A DNA stretch of 64,000 bases from contig PCDL01000011.1 in the NCBI GenBank assembly GCA_002778095.1, positions 1,922,001-1,986,000 on the forward strand, written 5' to 3'. Under the pieces are notes generated by a model that did no database searches, was not told the origin of the DNA, and saw only the letters and a program-made list of their open reading frames with translations. Of the stretch, positions 46,636 to 57,932 are shown in pieces. The stretch's first letter is position 1. Each line of letters opens with the position of its first letter. Origin of the DNA: Fragosphaeria purpurea (taxonomy: Eukaryota; Ascomycota; Sordariomycetes; Ophiostomatales; Ophiostomataceae). The position numbers and the translations under genes are program-made.

Positions 46636-47780
46636 ATCTGTCACGGAGCGAAGTGGCGCTAAACGGCAACAATTCTCTCCCTCCTTTTCCCCCCCTTCCC
46701 CCTGACCCCAAACCAACAAACGATGAGACGGCAGGGCTGCGGCCCCGTTAGAAACGATTGCGTGTGTAAATGTGTTAAAAAGTGAAGACAGTCCGTAGAA
46801 GGGGTGTTATTCTTTTTTGTATACTTTTTTTCCTTCTTTTTGTTTTTTTCTTTTGGTTAATAGCGAGGATTATTGGTAGAAAGCACAATTTTTTTGAAAA
46901 GTATGACAAAAAGGAGCCAAGAAAAACAAAGAATCGAGTGATTATACGATTCAACTCGCCAAAAGAGACCTCACGCTACGTTGCACACGATTACTTACTT
47001 CTCTTTCCAGTTACCACGAAAGTTATACAACAAACAGTCAACAGGTAAAATGGTCACGGGCATCACGTTCCTCATTGAGAGCAGTTGTGTTAAGAGGCAG
47101 ACGAAAAAAAGCAGCGGTTGGCTTCCGTACTCTCGGTGTTACCCAATAACACGAGCAAAGACTATACAGAAAAATAAAGAACGGTAATAAAAGAGTCAAT
47201 ACACAACCGGAACGCCGGTTTCCTCCTTGTTGAGCCCTCTCAACCAGGAAACTTTCCTTCAATGGTATAATAAACTAGTAAAAAAAGACCGAAAAATAGA
47301 AATGAAGAACAATAGTGAACCCGTGATGATAAAAAAAAAGAAAACAAAAAAAACGTAGCTGCTGAGAATCGAATAGAACATAGAAAGAAAATGATACGCC
47401 TGCGGTCTCGCCGGATCGTTTCTGCACTGTTGTTGTTCTTCTTATTGTTGAATAGGAGTTCTTTGGCGTACAAAATCCTCCTGTACTCGGTCGAAAAGAA
47501 AGCCAAATAAAGAAAGGCAAATTTGCGCCACAAACAAAAATGAAACAAAGACCGACACAAGGATTTAAGAAAAGCACCGAAACACTCCCTATTCAATTCC
47601 GTATGAGATGTAGAAGGCGATGAAAGAGGGAATCCGAAGCCGCACGGTTTCTCGTATGACGAGATATAGTCTAGAATGCAGAAAAGAACGAAGAGAAGCA
47701 GTGATCGTAGGGTAACCTGGAATCGTATCGCGGGGGAAAGTAGTTTCTTCGTCCGTGTGTGTATGTGTGTGTGGTGGTGG
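46636..47780. other. convergent 3' intergenic region (Rgp1 / WD40 gene)
   Basis: 1.1 kb between convergent stop codons, clearly A+T-richer than the genes, with many T and A runs. Minus-strand frames here are low-complexity Phe/Leu-rich shadows. A short GTGTGTATGTGTGTGTGG tract lies at about 47755. Confidence 0.6.
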
Positions 47781-48622
47781 TTATAATATGCGTACCGAAC
47801 CCGCCATAGACGTCGGCCGGGAGTTTTCGTCTGGCGACGTGTTGTCTGTGTCGGCACTGTTGCTGCTACTGCGGTCGTCTGTGCCAGCAGTCCGTTCGCG
47901 GTCCTCACTGCCCGCGCTCTCTCCGCTATCGCCGCTGCCACCACTGCTACCACTGCCAGCGCTGCCGGCGCTGCCGTCGCGATCGTGCCGGTGCCGGTGG
48001 AGTGAACGGTGCGTGGGCGATTGTGCCTGTTTCGGTTGGTGCAAGCGCCACTTTTCATCGAGGAGCGACACCAGCCGATCGAGCTTTTCGTCCAACAGGC
48101 CGCCCAATTCCTCGGTCATAGCCTTACTGCGAATGGCCCTGTCGCCGAGTGCGGCCATGGTTAGACGCAGCTCCTGGTCCAGCTCCACCAGCGTGTCCTG
48201 CGCAACGGGGTCCGCCGACGCAAGCCTCTTTCGGTAAGCCCGCAATTGCCGGCAAGTTTGTTCCGTCGCCATGTTGAGACTGCCAAAACCGTACGAGCTG
48301 CGCAGATTGCTAGCGCTGTTTTTCTTCCTCATCACACCCGCACCGCCACTGCTCCCCGTCGGCGTGGAGGCCGTGCTCATAGCAGGCAAAGACGGCCGGC
48401 GCCTAACCCGGGCCTTGGGACTGGCTGGAATGGGTGGGCTCCCCGACCCGCTTCCCGCGGACGCCCTCCTAGACGGCGAGTCTTCTGCGATGGCACTGGC
48501 GGGGTTGTGAAGAAGAACAGAAATGGGTGTCCGAACAGCGGGGCCGGCGCCCACCGTCAGGTTGTACTTTGACGACCTGCGTGAAAGCGACCGCGACGGC
48601 GACCGTCGACGGCTGCTATTAC

Positions 48623-48653
<31 letters not shown>

Positions 48654-51431
48654 TGATGTGGATGGTCGTTGGAATTCGGCCAACTCCGCCTTTGACAAGA
48701 CACGTCTGAGAGGCGGTTTGGACGAAGCCAACGAGCCAACGTTGCCGCCGTTCCCTTCTTTGACGGGTGAGGGATCACGGCTGGCTGACGAAGTGGGTAG
48801 CACTGGGTCCCGGAGATCCAACGACCACACCATGATGGTTCCATCGGAACCAACGCTCACTACCTTCCGGCAGTCTTCGGGGGAGACGTCGAGACGCTTT
48901 CTCTTAGTTGGATCGCCTAATCTCTCCTCGTTCTCGATGAGAGCAACGCCGTTGATCGCCTCCGTGTGGCCCCATTCACGGTCCAGAAACGCGCCCGTCT
49001 GGGCGTCGTAGATGCGCACGGACTTGTCCGTGTTCGACACACCCAGCAAGAACCCGATTTCACCCGCTGGGTTGTTGTTGATTGCCGGGCTGAGCGGCGG
49101 GGACGTGAGCGGTCCTGCGGATTGCGTTCCGTAGATAAGCGCGTCGAGCACAGCGGCTTCCGTCCCGCCTTCGTCGATGCACTTGAACGAGCTCATCAGC
49201 CGGCTCGTGGCAAGTTCGTATTGGCAAATGGTCCGGTCAAGGAGAGACACGAAAATTGATTTCGTGTCGGGCGACAGCGTCATGGACGAAGGCGACGCCT
49301 TGAGTGTAATCACCCGCGCTGGAACGGCGGCAATCACATCGGGCTCGTCTTCCTTTGCGACCAAGTCGTAGACTTGCAGCGTCCGGTCAAACGAGCATGT
49401 GATGATCTTGTCGTCGGGCGAGATGAGCACCTGCACGACTTTGGCCGCAAATTCCAAGGTCTGAAAATGCTCCACCGTGCCGTTCCGAAGCCGATGAAAC
49501 AGCTGGGCGGTGCGGTCGCGGCCACAGGTGGCCAGCAGCAGCCTCTTGTCGTTTTCGTAGACGGAAATGGACTGGCAATCAGACGCGTGCGCCTTGGTCT
49601 CCAAGACGAATTTTTGTGTGGCAAAGTCCATGATGCGCAACACGCCCAGCCGGTCGGCGGTCACAAACAGTTTTCCACCCTTTGTCGCGCGCACGACGGA
49701 CAGCTGGTTGCTGCTCAGATGCAAGTCATTGTCCGCTGGCACTTGTTCGACGGGAATTTGCAAAGACGATTGAACTTCGCCGTCCAGATTCCAGAGCAAG
49801 ATTTTGCCGGACCCGCACCACGTGAAAAAGGCAGCCTTTGCCCGGTTCGGCAACGAAAGGGCTTGGATGCCCATGATGGGTTCGCCGTGGCCTGGAATGG
49901 GTGTTTGGGTCACGTTCGCCGCCACCTTTGTGCCCGGGACGTGTTCGGCGCTCGAGAAGATGTCAATGGACTGCTTCGTATCCACCGTAACGACGTGATT
50001 GGGGAGAAACCCCATTGCGACCAAGCCGTCGTGGGCCGACCGCGGGAGCGACGAGCGTCTGCTGGAGACAAACGGAGACGAAAAAACAGCAGCGGCAGCA
50101 GAAAACTTTGACGGCGTAAAGGGCCTCTGCTGCTTTTGTTGTTCGTCGCGTCTGCCATCGGACAAGAGGTCGTCTAGCGTGATGGCCAAGGACTGCCCGG
50201 CCTTGCTGCCAATATGCACCATCTGCTGGCGTATTGATAGGCATGTCACTGGAAATCCCACATCACGCAACCGCGTTAGTTTCAGCTGTTTGTTGATGGT
50301 TTCGAGGACGCAGATGTCGCCCGTTTCTGAGCAAATCACGGCACGGCCATCGGGAAGTGGAGCGGCGCAGCTAAAGGTGGCCTCCAGGAGCGATCCCAGT
50401 AAGATGTTCCGCCCCGGTAAGGTCTTTTGCTGCGGTTGCAACTGTTGTGATTGCTGGTGCTGTTGTGCTACCAGTTGTTGTTGTTGCTGTTGCTGTTGTT
50501 GTTGCTGTGGATATAGTGGCGACACCGGCACAAAAATGTCGTTGGCGTATTTGGATTTGGTGGGTGATGTGCCGGCTGTTGATGCGTCCTCAACGCGCCA
50601 CACCTTGATGTGCCGCACGCCAAAGGTAATCAGACTGCTGCTGCCGAGCCAGATCATGCCGCGCACGTAGGACGTGCAACGGTTTTGCTGGAACAGCTTG
50701 GCCGCGCCTGTGCGGGCGTCGATCTTCCAGAGGTAGAGGAAGCCATCGTTGGCCGTGCCCAGCGAGGCCAGATACCGCGAGTCGGCCGACCAGGCGACGG
50801 CGGTGACGCCAAAGCTATGCTCGCTGATGGACACGAGCGGGATGTCGGAGGACGTGTCGTCGAGACTGAAGATCAACACGCGCGGCGCGTAGCCGGTCTC
50901 ACCGACAGCGAGGAAGCGGCCGTTCCGACTCAGAGACAAGCATGTGGCGGATTTGATGCGCTCGCGCTGGGTCCAGGTCTTGCCCGACGTCGGCGAATCA
51001 ACCCAATCCGGGACGCCAAAGGCCGACTCGCGGTGGCCGCCAGCAGCGGCGGACCGGTTGCGGCTGTCGTTGGCCTTGGGTGTCGAGTTCGGCGTAGAAG
51101 GCCCGTGCGGTACCGGCGACACAGAATACACGGGAACGGCGGAGGGTCGGGCGCGGTAAAACCGCTGGCGGTAGCCAGCATTGTGCACATCGACGACGAC
51201 GACCGCGCCGCCAGCAATGTAAGCGAAGGATGAACCGACGGTGTCAAACCCCGTTGGTGCGCAGCAAGTAGAGCCGACGACGCGTTTGAGAGACAGTCGC
51301 GGAGCAACGGCGGAGGAAGCGGCCGTCGAGGCGTCGTTGAGCGTGCGAGAGCGGATGGGGGATCGGGACGTGCGCATGAATGGCGAGTTTGACGGCGTCA
51401 GTTTCAGTCGGTTAGAAGGAGTGGACGCCAT
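47781..51431 (-). CDS. WDR62/MABP1-like WD40 repeat protein
   Basis: Single-exon protein of 1216 residues starting MASTPSNRLKLTPSNSPF; the frame stays open upstream but that sequence is basic and low in complexity and looks like leader. After a Ser/Arg-rich N terminus, LKRVVGSTCCAPTGFDTVGSS begins a run of WD40 blades with SKTW-type ends: SEHSFGVTAVAWSADSRYLA, NDGFLYLWKI, VRGMIWLGSSSLITFGVRHI and KVWRVE, then a second set including ISVYENDKRLLLATCGRDRT, PDDKIITCSFDRTLQVYDLV and VVSVGSDGTIMVWSLDLRDP. Two propellers in this order match the MABP1/WDR62 family (mitotic spindle and kinase scaffolds in animals); fungal members are little studied. A Gln run is coded near 50460-50510 and a Gly run near 48628-48655. 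The C terminus has a probable coiled coil, LVELDQELRLTMAALGDRAI to LDRLVSLLDEKW. Confidence 0.85.
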
Positions 51432-53638
51432 CTTCTGGCCATGGAGGGGGGGTGGGTTGCGCTTTGGTGATGCTGTTGATATCGTCGTTTCTTCGGGCAA
51501 TACAAAGAAAATGAGGAGTTTACAACGTAGAATCTGGCGGCGTCGTAACGGTGAAATGATAAAATGAGCGAACTTCGAAGTAGCTAGGTTTGAACGAGTG
51601 TACGGAGTCGGGCAAAAAAAAAATAAAAAAGTCTGTGAAACGCTAGATGAAGTTAGCCACGAGCCCGCCTGCTTTATTGTTTTGTTCTGGATACGAACTT
51701 GCAAAGAATGGCAAACAAAACAAAAGCAAAACAAAGATCGCGAGCTCAAATGACGAAACAACAACGGACCGCACTCACAGCGACGAGAAGAAAAACCCTT
51801 TCGAGAAACGAAAGAAACGCCGTAACAATGGCAAGCGAGTGACAGAGATGCTAAAAGTGAATGGATGAACGAAAGGAAGAAAAATAAAAATAAAAGAAAG
51901 ATAACAAGACGTTGCGTGAATGCTGTGATGGTCAAAGGTCCCTGTTCAACGCAGGAACATCACGAAATGGCGTCCATGCAATACGGTCCAGCGCCGGTCT
52001 CCAAGACAGCTGTTGGTCCTTCCGTCGATACGAAGGGAATCGCGTAGCTGACGTCGAGGACAACAATGCCTTCTCGTCGCGTTTGGGTCGAGGTCAGTCG
52101 TCGATCACGATTTTATCCCATCCACAAAGCTCATCCGTCAAGGTCGGCTTCGTTCGCCGCGAGTTGTCGAACCCGGTTTCTTGTTTTTCGCCTTTGCTGA
52201 AGCTCGTTTCTGGCATTCGTCGCCCTCGTTTCACTTTCCTCGGATGCTACAACGTTTGTCGAAAAAGCGGAAGCTCGAAAACAAAACTCGAAAAAGGTCG
52301 GCGAAAGATTTCGTACAAAGTCGTCCTTTTCTTGTGGGCAATGGCAAAATGCTACTTAGTACCGCAGCGAAAAAAAAGAAACACGCTATGGAGGGAGCCT
52401 GGAACGAGGTGGGCAGTTGGCGACCCGTGCGTATCTCGTCGGGGGCAGAAAAGGGTTGCATGCAAACGGTCTTTGTTTGCGTGAATGAAGATGTTATTCC
52501 GCCGAGTGCCAAAAAAGAAGTGCGAGAAAGTGCTCCTCTAAAGATATGGAGCAATACTCAGAAGTACAAAGTCGTTCTAGCAGGGGTTTGTCATTCGGCA
52601 ACGAAGGAGGTGTGGATACAAAAGTCGAGAGGAGTCGTTCCTTCTCTGCCTTCACCGTAATCTTATCCGCACCTTCCTGCTCTCTTTTTTTTCTTGTCCT
52701 GGTTCGTTCCTGCCTTTTGTTTTCTTTGTGGGTTGGGCGGACGACTGCACGCGGGGCCCCCTTTCAAAGAGCTCATCCCAAGCCAGCAAGCACGTTTCCC
52801 CTTTCGGACTAGCTCCAGGGGAGAAAACAAACATGGAGGTACGGAGTACAAGAGTACTTCGTACAACTAGTTGTACGCGAGTACAAAACAAACCGAAAAC
52901 CAGGAAAAGCTGTCAGCGGCAGGTGCGCCCCAGACATTTGCTTTTCATGGGTCAATGCGCTGTTCCACCAATAGAAACAAAAGACACACCCATAAAAAGT
53001 ACATAGGTACTTGTTAAGGAGAGAGCAAGAGAGATTACGAATATCTTCATACGATCCTCAACATAGTAAATATTGTGAACCGTCGTTTTCCTGTATTTCC
53101 GACGAGCAGGTCCATCACAGCAGACCAATACTCTACACACATTCATCGTGCATTCAAACGCGCGTCCAATCTCGTCGCGCCTTTGTTATGTACGATAGGC
53201 ACAAGTAGTGTATAAGTCCTCAGTTCTAAAGGACAGAAGATGACATGATGTGTGACCCTTGGCCTTGCAGGGGTACTTTGTTGACCTCGTCAGCTAGCTC
53301 GAGCGACAGGGCATGCGCCTCAAACGCATTTGTACTTTGAAACGATCTGGGTGCCTCTTAGGTTGCAATTTGGTTTTTTGGCACTGCCAAGTACGGAGCA
53401 CGATGATGCGCGATATGTGTGCCACGGGCCTGTTATTGTTGGTCTCAAAAATAAAAGACCGGCCGACATATCATGCATTGATACGCGTTCTACGGAGGAG
53501 ACGCAATGCATGAAAAGAACGAGAGAGGGAAATGAGCTCATGGCCAATATATGCTAGAATAATAGGTGATGGGTATCTTGCTCGAAATGCCTTGCTGCAT
53601 CGCTGGCGTACATCGTCCCCCCGTGACGTCGTCTGCGT
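51432..53638. other. gene-poor intergenic region
   Basis: 2.2 kb upstream of the WD40 gene and downstream of RRG9. Open frames on both strands lack conserved features. It includes TACGGAGTC near 51602, a full TACGGAGTAC (52840-52849) next to an 18-base palindrome (52860-52877), and TACGGAGCAC at 53393. No gene is called. Confidence 0.55.
52860..52877. repeat. 18-base perfect palindrome centred on ACTAGT
   Basis: CGTACAACTAGTTGTACG equals its own reverse complement. It lies 10 bases after a TACGGAGTAC copy and is flanked on both sides by GAGTAC words, making a GTAC-rich cluster of about 50 bases. Confidence 0.9.
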
Positions 53639-55078
53639 TCAAAATGTGGACGTATTGCGTTCCCGTTTTTGTTGCGCCCGAAACAACCGCTCCCGCCGGC
53701 CCTGGCTTTGTGACCCGGGCCGCACCGCCGTTTCCGCCGTCGTACGGGGCTCTATGCGGTCTGGTGGTGCGTCCAGACCACCTTGGCTGCCCGAACCGTC
53801 CCGTTGCGTAACCTGCCGTTCTGCCGGCCAATTCTGCCATTTGGCCCCCGCTCCCCCCGCCGCCGGCGGCTGTGGGCCCATCTCCTGCGCAATCTCCATC
53901 TGCCGGAGCTGCCGCTGCTGCCGCTGCCGCCGCCCGCCCGCCCACGACGGGTCCCGCAGGATGCCCTCCGCCTGCCACCGCTTCGGCGGCTTCTTGCCCA
54001 GCGCCGCCCACCGCGCCCACACGTGCTTGCCGCGGTCGAACCACCGCGTCTGCCGGTCCTCCTCTTCCTCCGGCGACGCCTGCCACTTGCTCTTGAGGAT
54101 GCGCCGGATGGCCTCGGGCGAGATCCGAAAGTGGTCCGCCAGGACGGGCGTCGTGTAGACGTCGGGAAACTGGCGGTGCAGCGCGCGGATGCCGTCGAGG
54201 GCGTCGGGCGAGAGCCGCTTGCGGGGCTGCCAGCCCGCCGGAAACTTGGCCTGCAGGGCCCGCTTCTGGGTCTGCCACGGCTCCGCCTTGGCGTTGTTCT
54301 CCACAAAGGGAGGGTCCCGTGGGGCGGGCGTCCGCGCCGGCTTCTTCGCGGCGACGGTGGCGGTCGTGGTAGCGGTGGCGGCGGTGAGGGACGACGATGC
54401 GGTTCGGCGCTCTGTCTCAACGGGCATTTCCGCGCCAGTCTCGGTGTAGCTTTGTTCCGGCTGCTCCTTGGTTCTCGGTCGTACCCGTGTACCGCCCGGC
54501 ATGGGTTTTTCTTCCTCCTTCCGCGTTCTCCGACGCTTCTTTGTCAAGACACCGCTGTTGGTCATCGGTTCGCTAGCAGCGGCCGAGCCATCACCCCCAG
54601 GCATAGTTTCTGCTGCTGTTGCTGCTGCTGTCTTTGCTTCTGCCTCTTCTTTTTGCCTCCGTAGCCTTTTTCTCGCGTTCTTCCCGAGCTTGGACGGTTC
54701 CGGCTTATCCATTGTTTTGTCTGCCACACCGGCGTCAATATGGCTACCCGCATCGAAATGAGTCGCTGAAGCACTTGGCGACTCTCCGCCTTCAACGCCA
54801 TCTAGCGCGACTGTCGGTGCTGCCGGCGCTGTTGCTGCTGCTTGTGCTGCGGAAAAGCAGCGAGGCCAAGACGTATGCATTGCCCGTGTTGCGGAGATAA
54901 TCGTCGACTGCATCCGTCTAGCCTGCTCGGCCCGAACAACAGCCACACTGCCGGCAGCATGCCGTTGGCTTGTGGGTGGCAGCCATGGTCGGGCCGCCGC
55001 GGCAGAAGACGGGGCGACCAGACTGCGGACAAAAATGCGAAGGGCAGCTGTACGGCATGTACAGGAAGAAGCGTGCAT
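53639..55078 (-). CDS. rrg9: RRG9 (required for respiratory growth 9), neugrin-family mitochondrial protein
   Basis: Single exon, 479 residues. The N terminus (MHASSCTCRTAALRIFVRSL, then Arg/Ala/Ser-rich without acidic residues for about 60 positions) looks like a mitochondrial presequence. The diagnostic block lies at about 278-370: KFPAGWQPRKRLSPDALDGI, LHRQFPDVYTTPVLADHF, SPEAIRRILKSKWQ and a Trp-rich stretch with GKKPPKRW. In yeast RRG9 is needed to keep mitochondrial DNA and for respiratory growth, with an unresolved mechanism; the helix-turn-helix-like SPEAIRRILKSKW segment is shared with animal neugrin. Between presequence and block lies a Lys/Arg/Glu-rich low-complexity region, and the C-terminal 100 residues are basic and Gln-rich. 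Longer than yeast RRG9 because of these flanks. A start upstream in the same frame exists but MHASS begins the targeting sequence. Confidence 0.88.
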   Translation of the reverse strand: MHASSCTCRTAALRIFVRSLVAPSSAAAARPWLPPTSQRHAAGSVAVVRAEQARRMQSTIISATRAMHTSWPRCFSAAQAAATAPAAPTVALDGVEGGESPSASATHFDAGSHIDAGVADKTMDKPEPSKLGKNARKRLRRQKEEAEAKTAAATAAETMPGGDGSAAASEPMTNSGVLTKKRRRTRKEEEKPMPGGTRVRPRTKEQPEQSYTETGAEMPVETERRTASSSLTAATATTTATVAAKKPARTPAPRDPPFVENNAKAEPWQTQKRALQAKFPAGWQPRKRLSPDALDGIRALHRQFPDVYTTPVLADHFRISPEAIRRILKSKWQASPEEEEDRQTRWFDRGKHVWARWAALGKKPPKRWQAEGILRDPSWAGGRRQRQQRQLRQMEIAQEMGPQPPAAGGAGAKWQNWPAERQVTQRDGSGSQGGLDAPPDRIEPRTTAETAVRPGSQSQGRRERLFRAQQKRERNTSTF

Positions 55079-55671
55079 CTCTTTTATAGGAATGTACACT
55101 CTCTGAACACTGCTTTTATCGAGAAATTGGCTTAACGGCGGAACAAAAAGGGGGGGGGGGGGGGTGGTCGCAAAAAAGACATGAACCAAACTGGGATCCT
55201 GGAAAATTTGCCGTGATACGAGAACAAGCCAGAGGCGAAAATGCGCTTTGCAGAAAAAAACGGCCCAACGCGCTGGACGCGGTCTGTTATCGATAAGAAT
55301 CTGAGCAAGGCTCCGCTCCACTGTACTGAAGCAGTTTTCATTGGCTAAAGCTACAACTGCAACCAAGCAAAGTCTCACTAATGGAAACCGCTCAGTAATA
55401 ACATCGTTCGTATGGGAGCGAACATTCACCACCAAGCAAGCGCACGCTCTTGTTAAACGAGCAGAGAAAGCATCTGTTCAACAAAGTGTGAAAGCATTTA
55501 GAAAACTACGGACCAATTCTTTTCTAGTAGTATCAATACACAGTTTCCGCCTGTTCTCGTCTTTCGTATGTGCCAGGATTCTTTTTCGAGTTTATTTGGA
55601 GAAAGAAAAAGAAATAAAACAGGAGACAAAAAAACAGCTTTCCTCGCTTTTCCATTTTTCTCAGCTTTCTC
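55079..55671. other. intergenic region (RRG9 promoter / Rpn6 3' end)
   Basis: 593 bases between two minus-strand genes; includes a 15-G homopolymer (55150-55164) about 70 bases upstream of the RRG9 start. No gene is seen. Confidence 0.6.
55150..55164 (+). repeat. G15 homopolymer upstream of RRG9
   Basis: Fifteen consecutive G on the plus strand (C on the RRG9 sense strand), in the presumed RRG9 leader or core promoter. Confidence 0.9.
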
Positions 55672-57107
55672 CTACTCTAACAACGACGCCTGGTTTGTGT
55701 ACAGCACGTCCACCACGTTGCTCAGCTTGTCGATCGTGGCCAGCGCCGCATCGTAGCCCGCGTCCCGCTCCGTCTCGTCGTAGATGATCAGGCAGCCCGC
55801 GCCTTGGTCCAGCACGCCGATGATGACCTTGTCCAGGATCATCTGCGACAGCTTGCGCTCGACCTGCTGCGTGTCCAGCCCGACCATGTGCGCAATGTGG
55901 TCGATCTCCACGCGCGAGAACGGCTCGATGACCTTGATCAGGTTCTGCTCGAGCATGGCGTCGTACAGCCGGCGCAGGTGGTTGCGCACAAACGCGTCGC
56001 TGCCGAGCTCGTAGCGGTACGCGGCCAGGGCGCGCTCGTACTCCTCAAGCGAGCGGTGCGCGTGCGCGCGCGCCACCGCCTTCATGGCCTCGAGGCTCTG
56101 GCCCGCGTACTTGGCCGCCTGCTTCGACGCCATCAGCTGGTTGACGTCGTCGACGAGGTTGAGCATGATCTTGCACAGCAGCATGTACTGCAGCGCGGCC
56201 GTGGCCTTGGCCGGCTCGTCCTGCGTGTGGTAGCCGTCGAGCGCCTCGATGAAGTAGCTGTAGGCCGTGTTGAAGTCCTTGTCCTCGGCGTGCAGCATGC
56301 CCGACTGCATGTCGAGGTTGGCCTGCAGCAGCGGCGGCGTGTAGACGGAGGCGGCGCTCGTGCGTGCGCTCGTCAGCGCGGCGCGCGCCTTGGACACGTT
56401 GCCCAGCGCGTGGTACACGCGCGACTCGAGCAGCTGCACCTCGACCAGCACCAGCTTGTCGTCGAGGCGCTTGAGCTCCCGCAGCAGGCCGTTGATGAGC
56501 GTCAGGGCGTCGTAGTAGGCCTGCTTGGCCATGTACAGCGTGACCAGCCGCGTCTCGAGGTTCTGGCGCAAGAAGCCCCGGCGCTCGGACGTAGCCCATT
56601 CTATGCACGACTTGGTAACGGCGATTTGGATGTCGGTCGTGTTAGGAATGTCGCGGAAGAGATCGAGCAGTTGCCGTACTGGAAACACAATGGACGTCAG
56701 TCAGAAACCCGCTCAATAAACGTGCACACGGTGACAAGAAGGAAAAGCAACCTACCCAGTTTCGCTGTTTTCGCCTTCGCAAACGAAGAGAGGACTGTCC
56801 GGCTCCGTGTTACCAATTCGACCAACTCGTTGGTGTTCCTACAAGACCACGGAGAAAAAGTTAGCCCGCTGCGTCCCATTTCATCCTCTTTTCAACAACA
56901 ACAACAAAAAAGAAACAAGACCTACTTTTGATCCCGGTACAGCTCGCCCAAGCTGATCAACGCCGTCTCGTACTCCCGGATGGCGGCATCTGACGTGACC
57001 GACGGTGGCTTTGCAATGATGTCCTTGTAGATCGATGCGGCTTTTGCTGGGTTGGCTCCAGCCAGCTTCTTGGCCTCTTGCACCCGCTCGGAGTCGCCGG
57101 CGGCCAT
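55672..57107 (-). CDS. rpn6: 26S proteasome regulatory lid subunit Rpn6 (PSMD11)
   Basis: PCI-domain lid subunit that clamps the 19S regulatory particle to the 20S core. Exons 56926-57107, 56756-56838 and 55672-56678 give 423 residues, essentially the usual family length. The joins read GELYRDQKNTNELVELV and AKTAKLVRQLLDLFRDIPN. Helical repeats follow (AIREYETALISLGELY, QNLETRLVTLYMAKQAYYDA, LLESRVYHALGNVSKARAAL, LDMQSGMLHAEDKDFNTAYS, YFIEALDGY) and then the PCI domain with LYDAMLEQNLIKVIEPFSRV, EIDHIAHMVGLDTQQVERKL and SQMILDKVIIGVLDQGAGCL, ending in a short C-terminal helix. No insertions, in contrast with other proteins of this window. Divergent from the short-chain dehydrogenase gene. Confidence 0.96.
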
Positions 57108-57932
57108 GTTGTGCGTGATGCGAACGGAGACGGGGGTTTGTATCGTTTGCGAAGGGAAAAAAGGCTGCGGCGAGCAGATGGTGCAGGCAGGACGGCTATT
57201 ATAGGCCAACGAAAAGCTCCGTCTAAATCACTGTGTTTCTTTTCGCTAGATGTCCGTTTCGAGAGTAGAATGCAAAGCGTAGACAGGCCTTGTGATCTTT
57301 TTGCGCGGCGTGGTCTGGAAGGCAGGTTTCTCGTTGAACCAAGATCGAGGGCTGCAATGAGAGCTTCTGCTTCCCAAGTGGGCTTTCCAGGTTGCCAGTG
57401 GGACGCGAACGCCTGGGTAAAAAAAGCTGATGACTAATATGTACCGCCACATGTAATACCGAGTTCGAGAACTTGTGGCGTCGATTTTCAGCACAGCGAG
57501 CCTCGTAAGACGAGCTCTTAAGCGCCCTTGATTGGTGGGCGCAAAGAACGTGCCCCTGGTTACAGGGGCAGCGTCCAGTAAGGAGAAACCCCACTGACTG
57601 GCCACCTCATTGAAACTTTCTTCGCCAAACAAGGGGTTCGTCACTCCTGCGCTCAGGCCGAGAGGTTGTTTCGGGGTTTCATGATTTTTGCAAGAAAAGG
57701 ACAAGCTCTCCCTCAAATTCTTCGTTTGGTCGTGTTCGCTCGTTCAGGTTCTCATTTCTTTGATTATATTTCGACCTTGTGATTGTCTATTGCGTTGTCT
57801 CGTCGTCTTTGCGTGTCCCGATCTTTTTCATCTACAAGCTCTCTCACTCCCACATTTCATTTTCACGTCTTTCAACGATAACCTTATATAAATTGCTTTT
57901 ACTCACCCTAAACGGGCTGTCTCTTTTACCCC
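57108..57932. other. divergent promoter region (Rpn6 / short-chain dehydrogenase)
   Basis: 825 bases between divergent starts. The SDR side is T/C-rich with a TATATAA at about 57884-57890. Open frames in this gap lack conserved features. Confidence 0.55.

Noticed and set aside
47240..48058. Minus-strand frames downstream of the WD40 gene
   Set aside because: Phe/Leu/Ser-rich shadows of A+T-rich 3' sequence, partly overlapping the WD40 C terminus in another frame.
51432..51935. N-terminal extension of the WD40 frame up to 51935
   Set aside because: The extra 168 residues are Phe/Ser/Leu-rich and derived from A+T-rich leader sequence; MASTPSNRLKLTPSN at 51431 is a better start.
52181..52660. 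159-codon plus-strand frame between the WD40 and RRG9 genes
   Set aside because: No domain, low-complexity Lys-rich sequence and no supporting splice structure.
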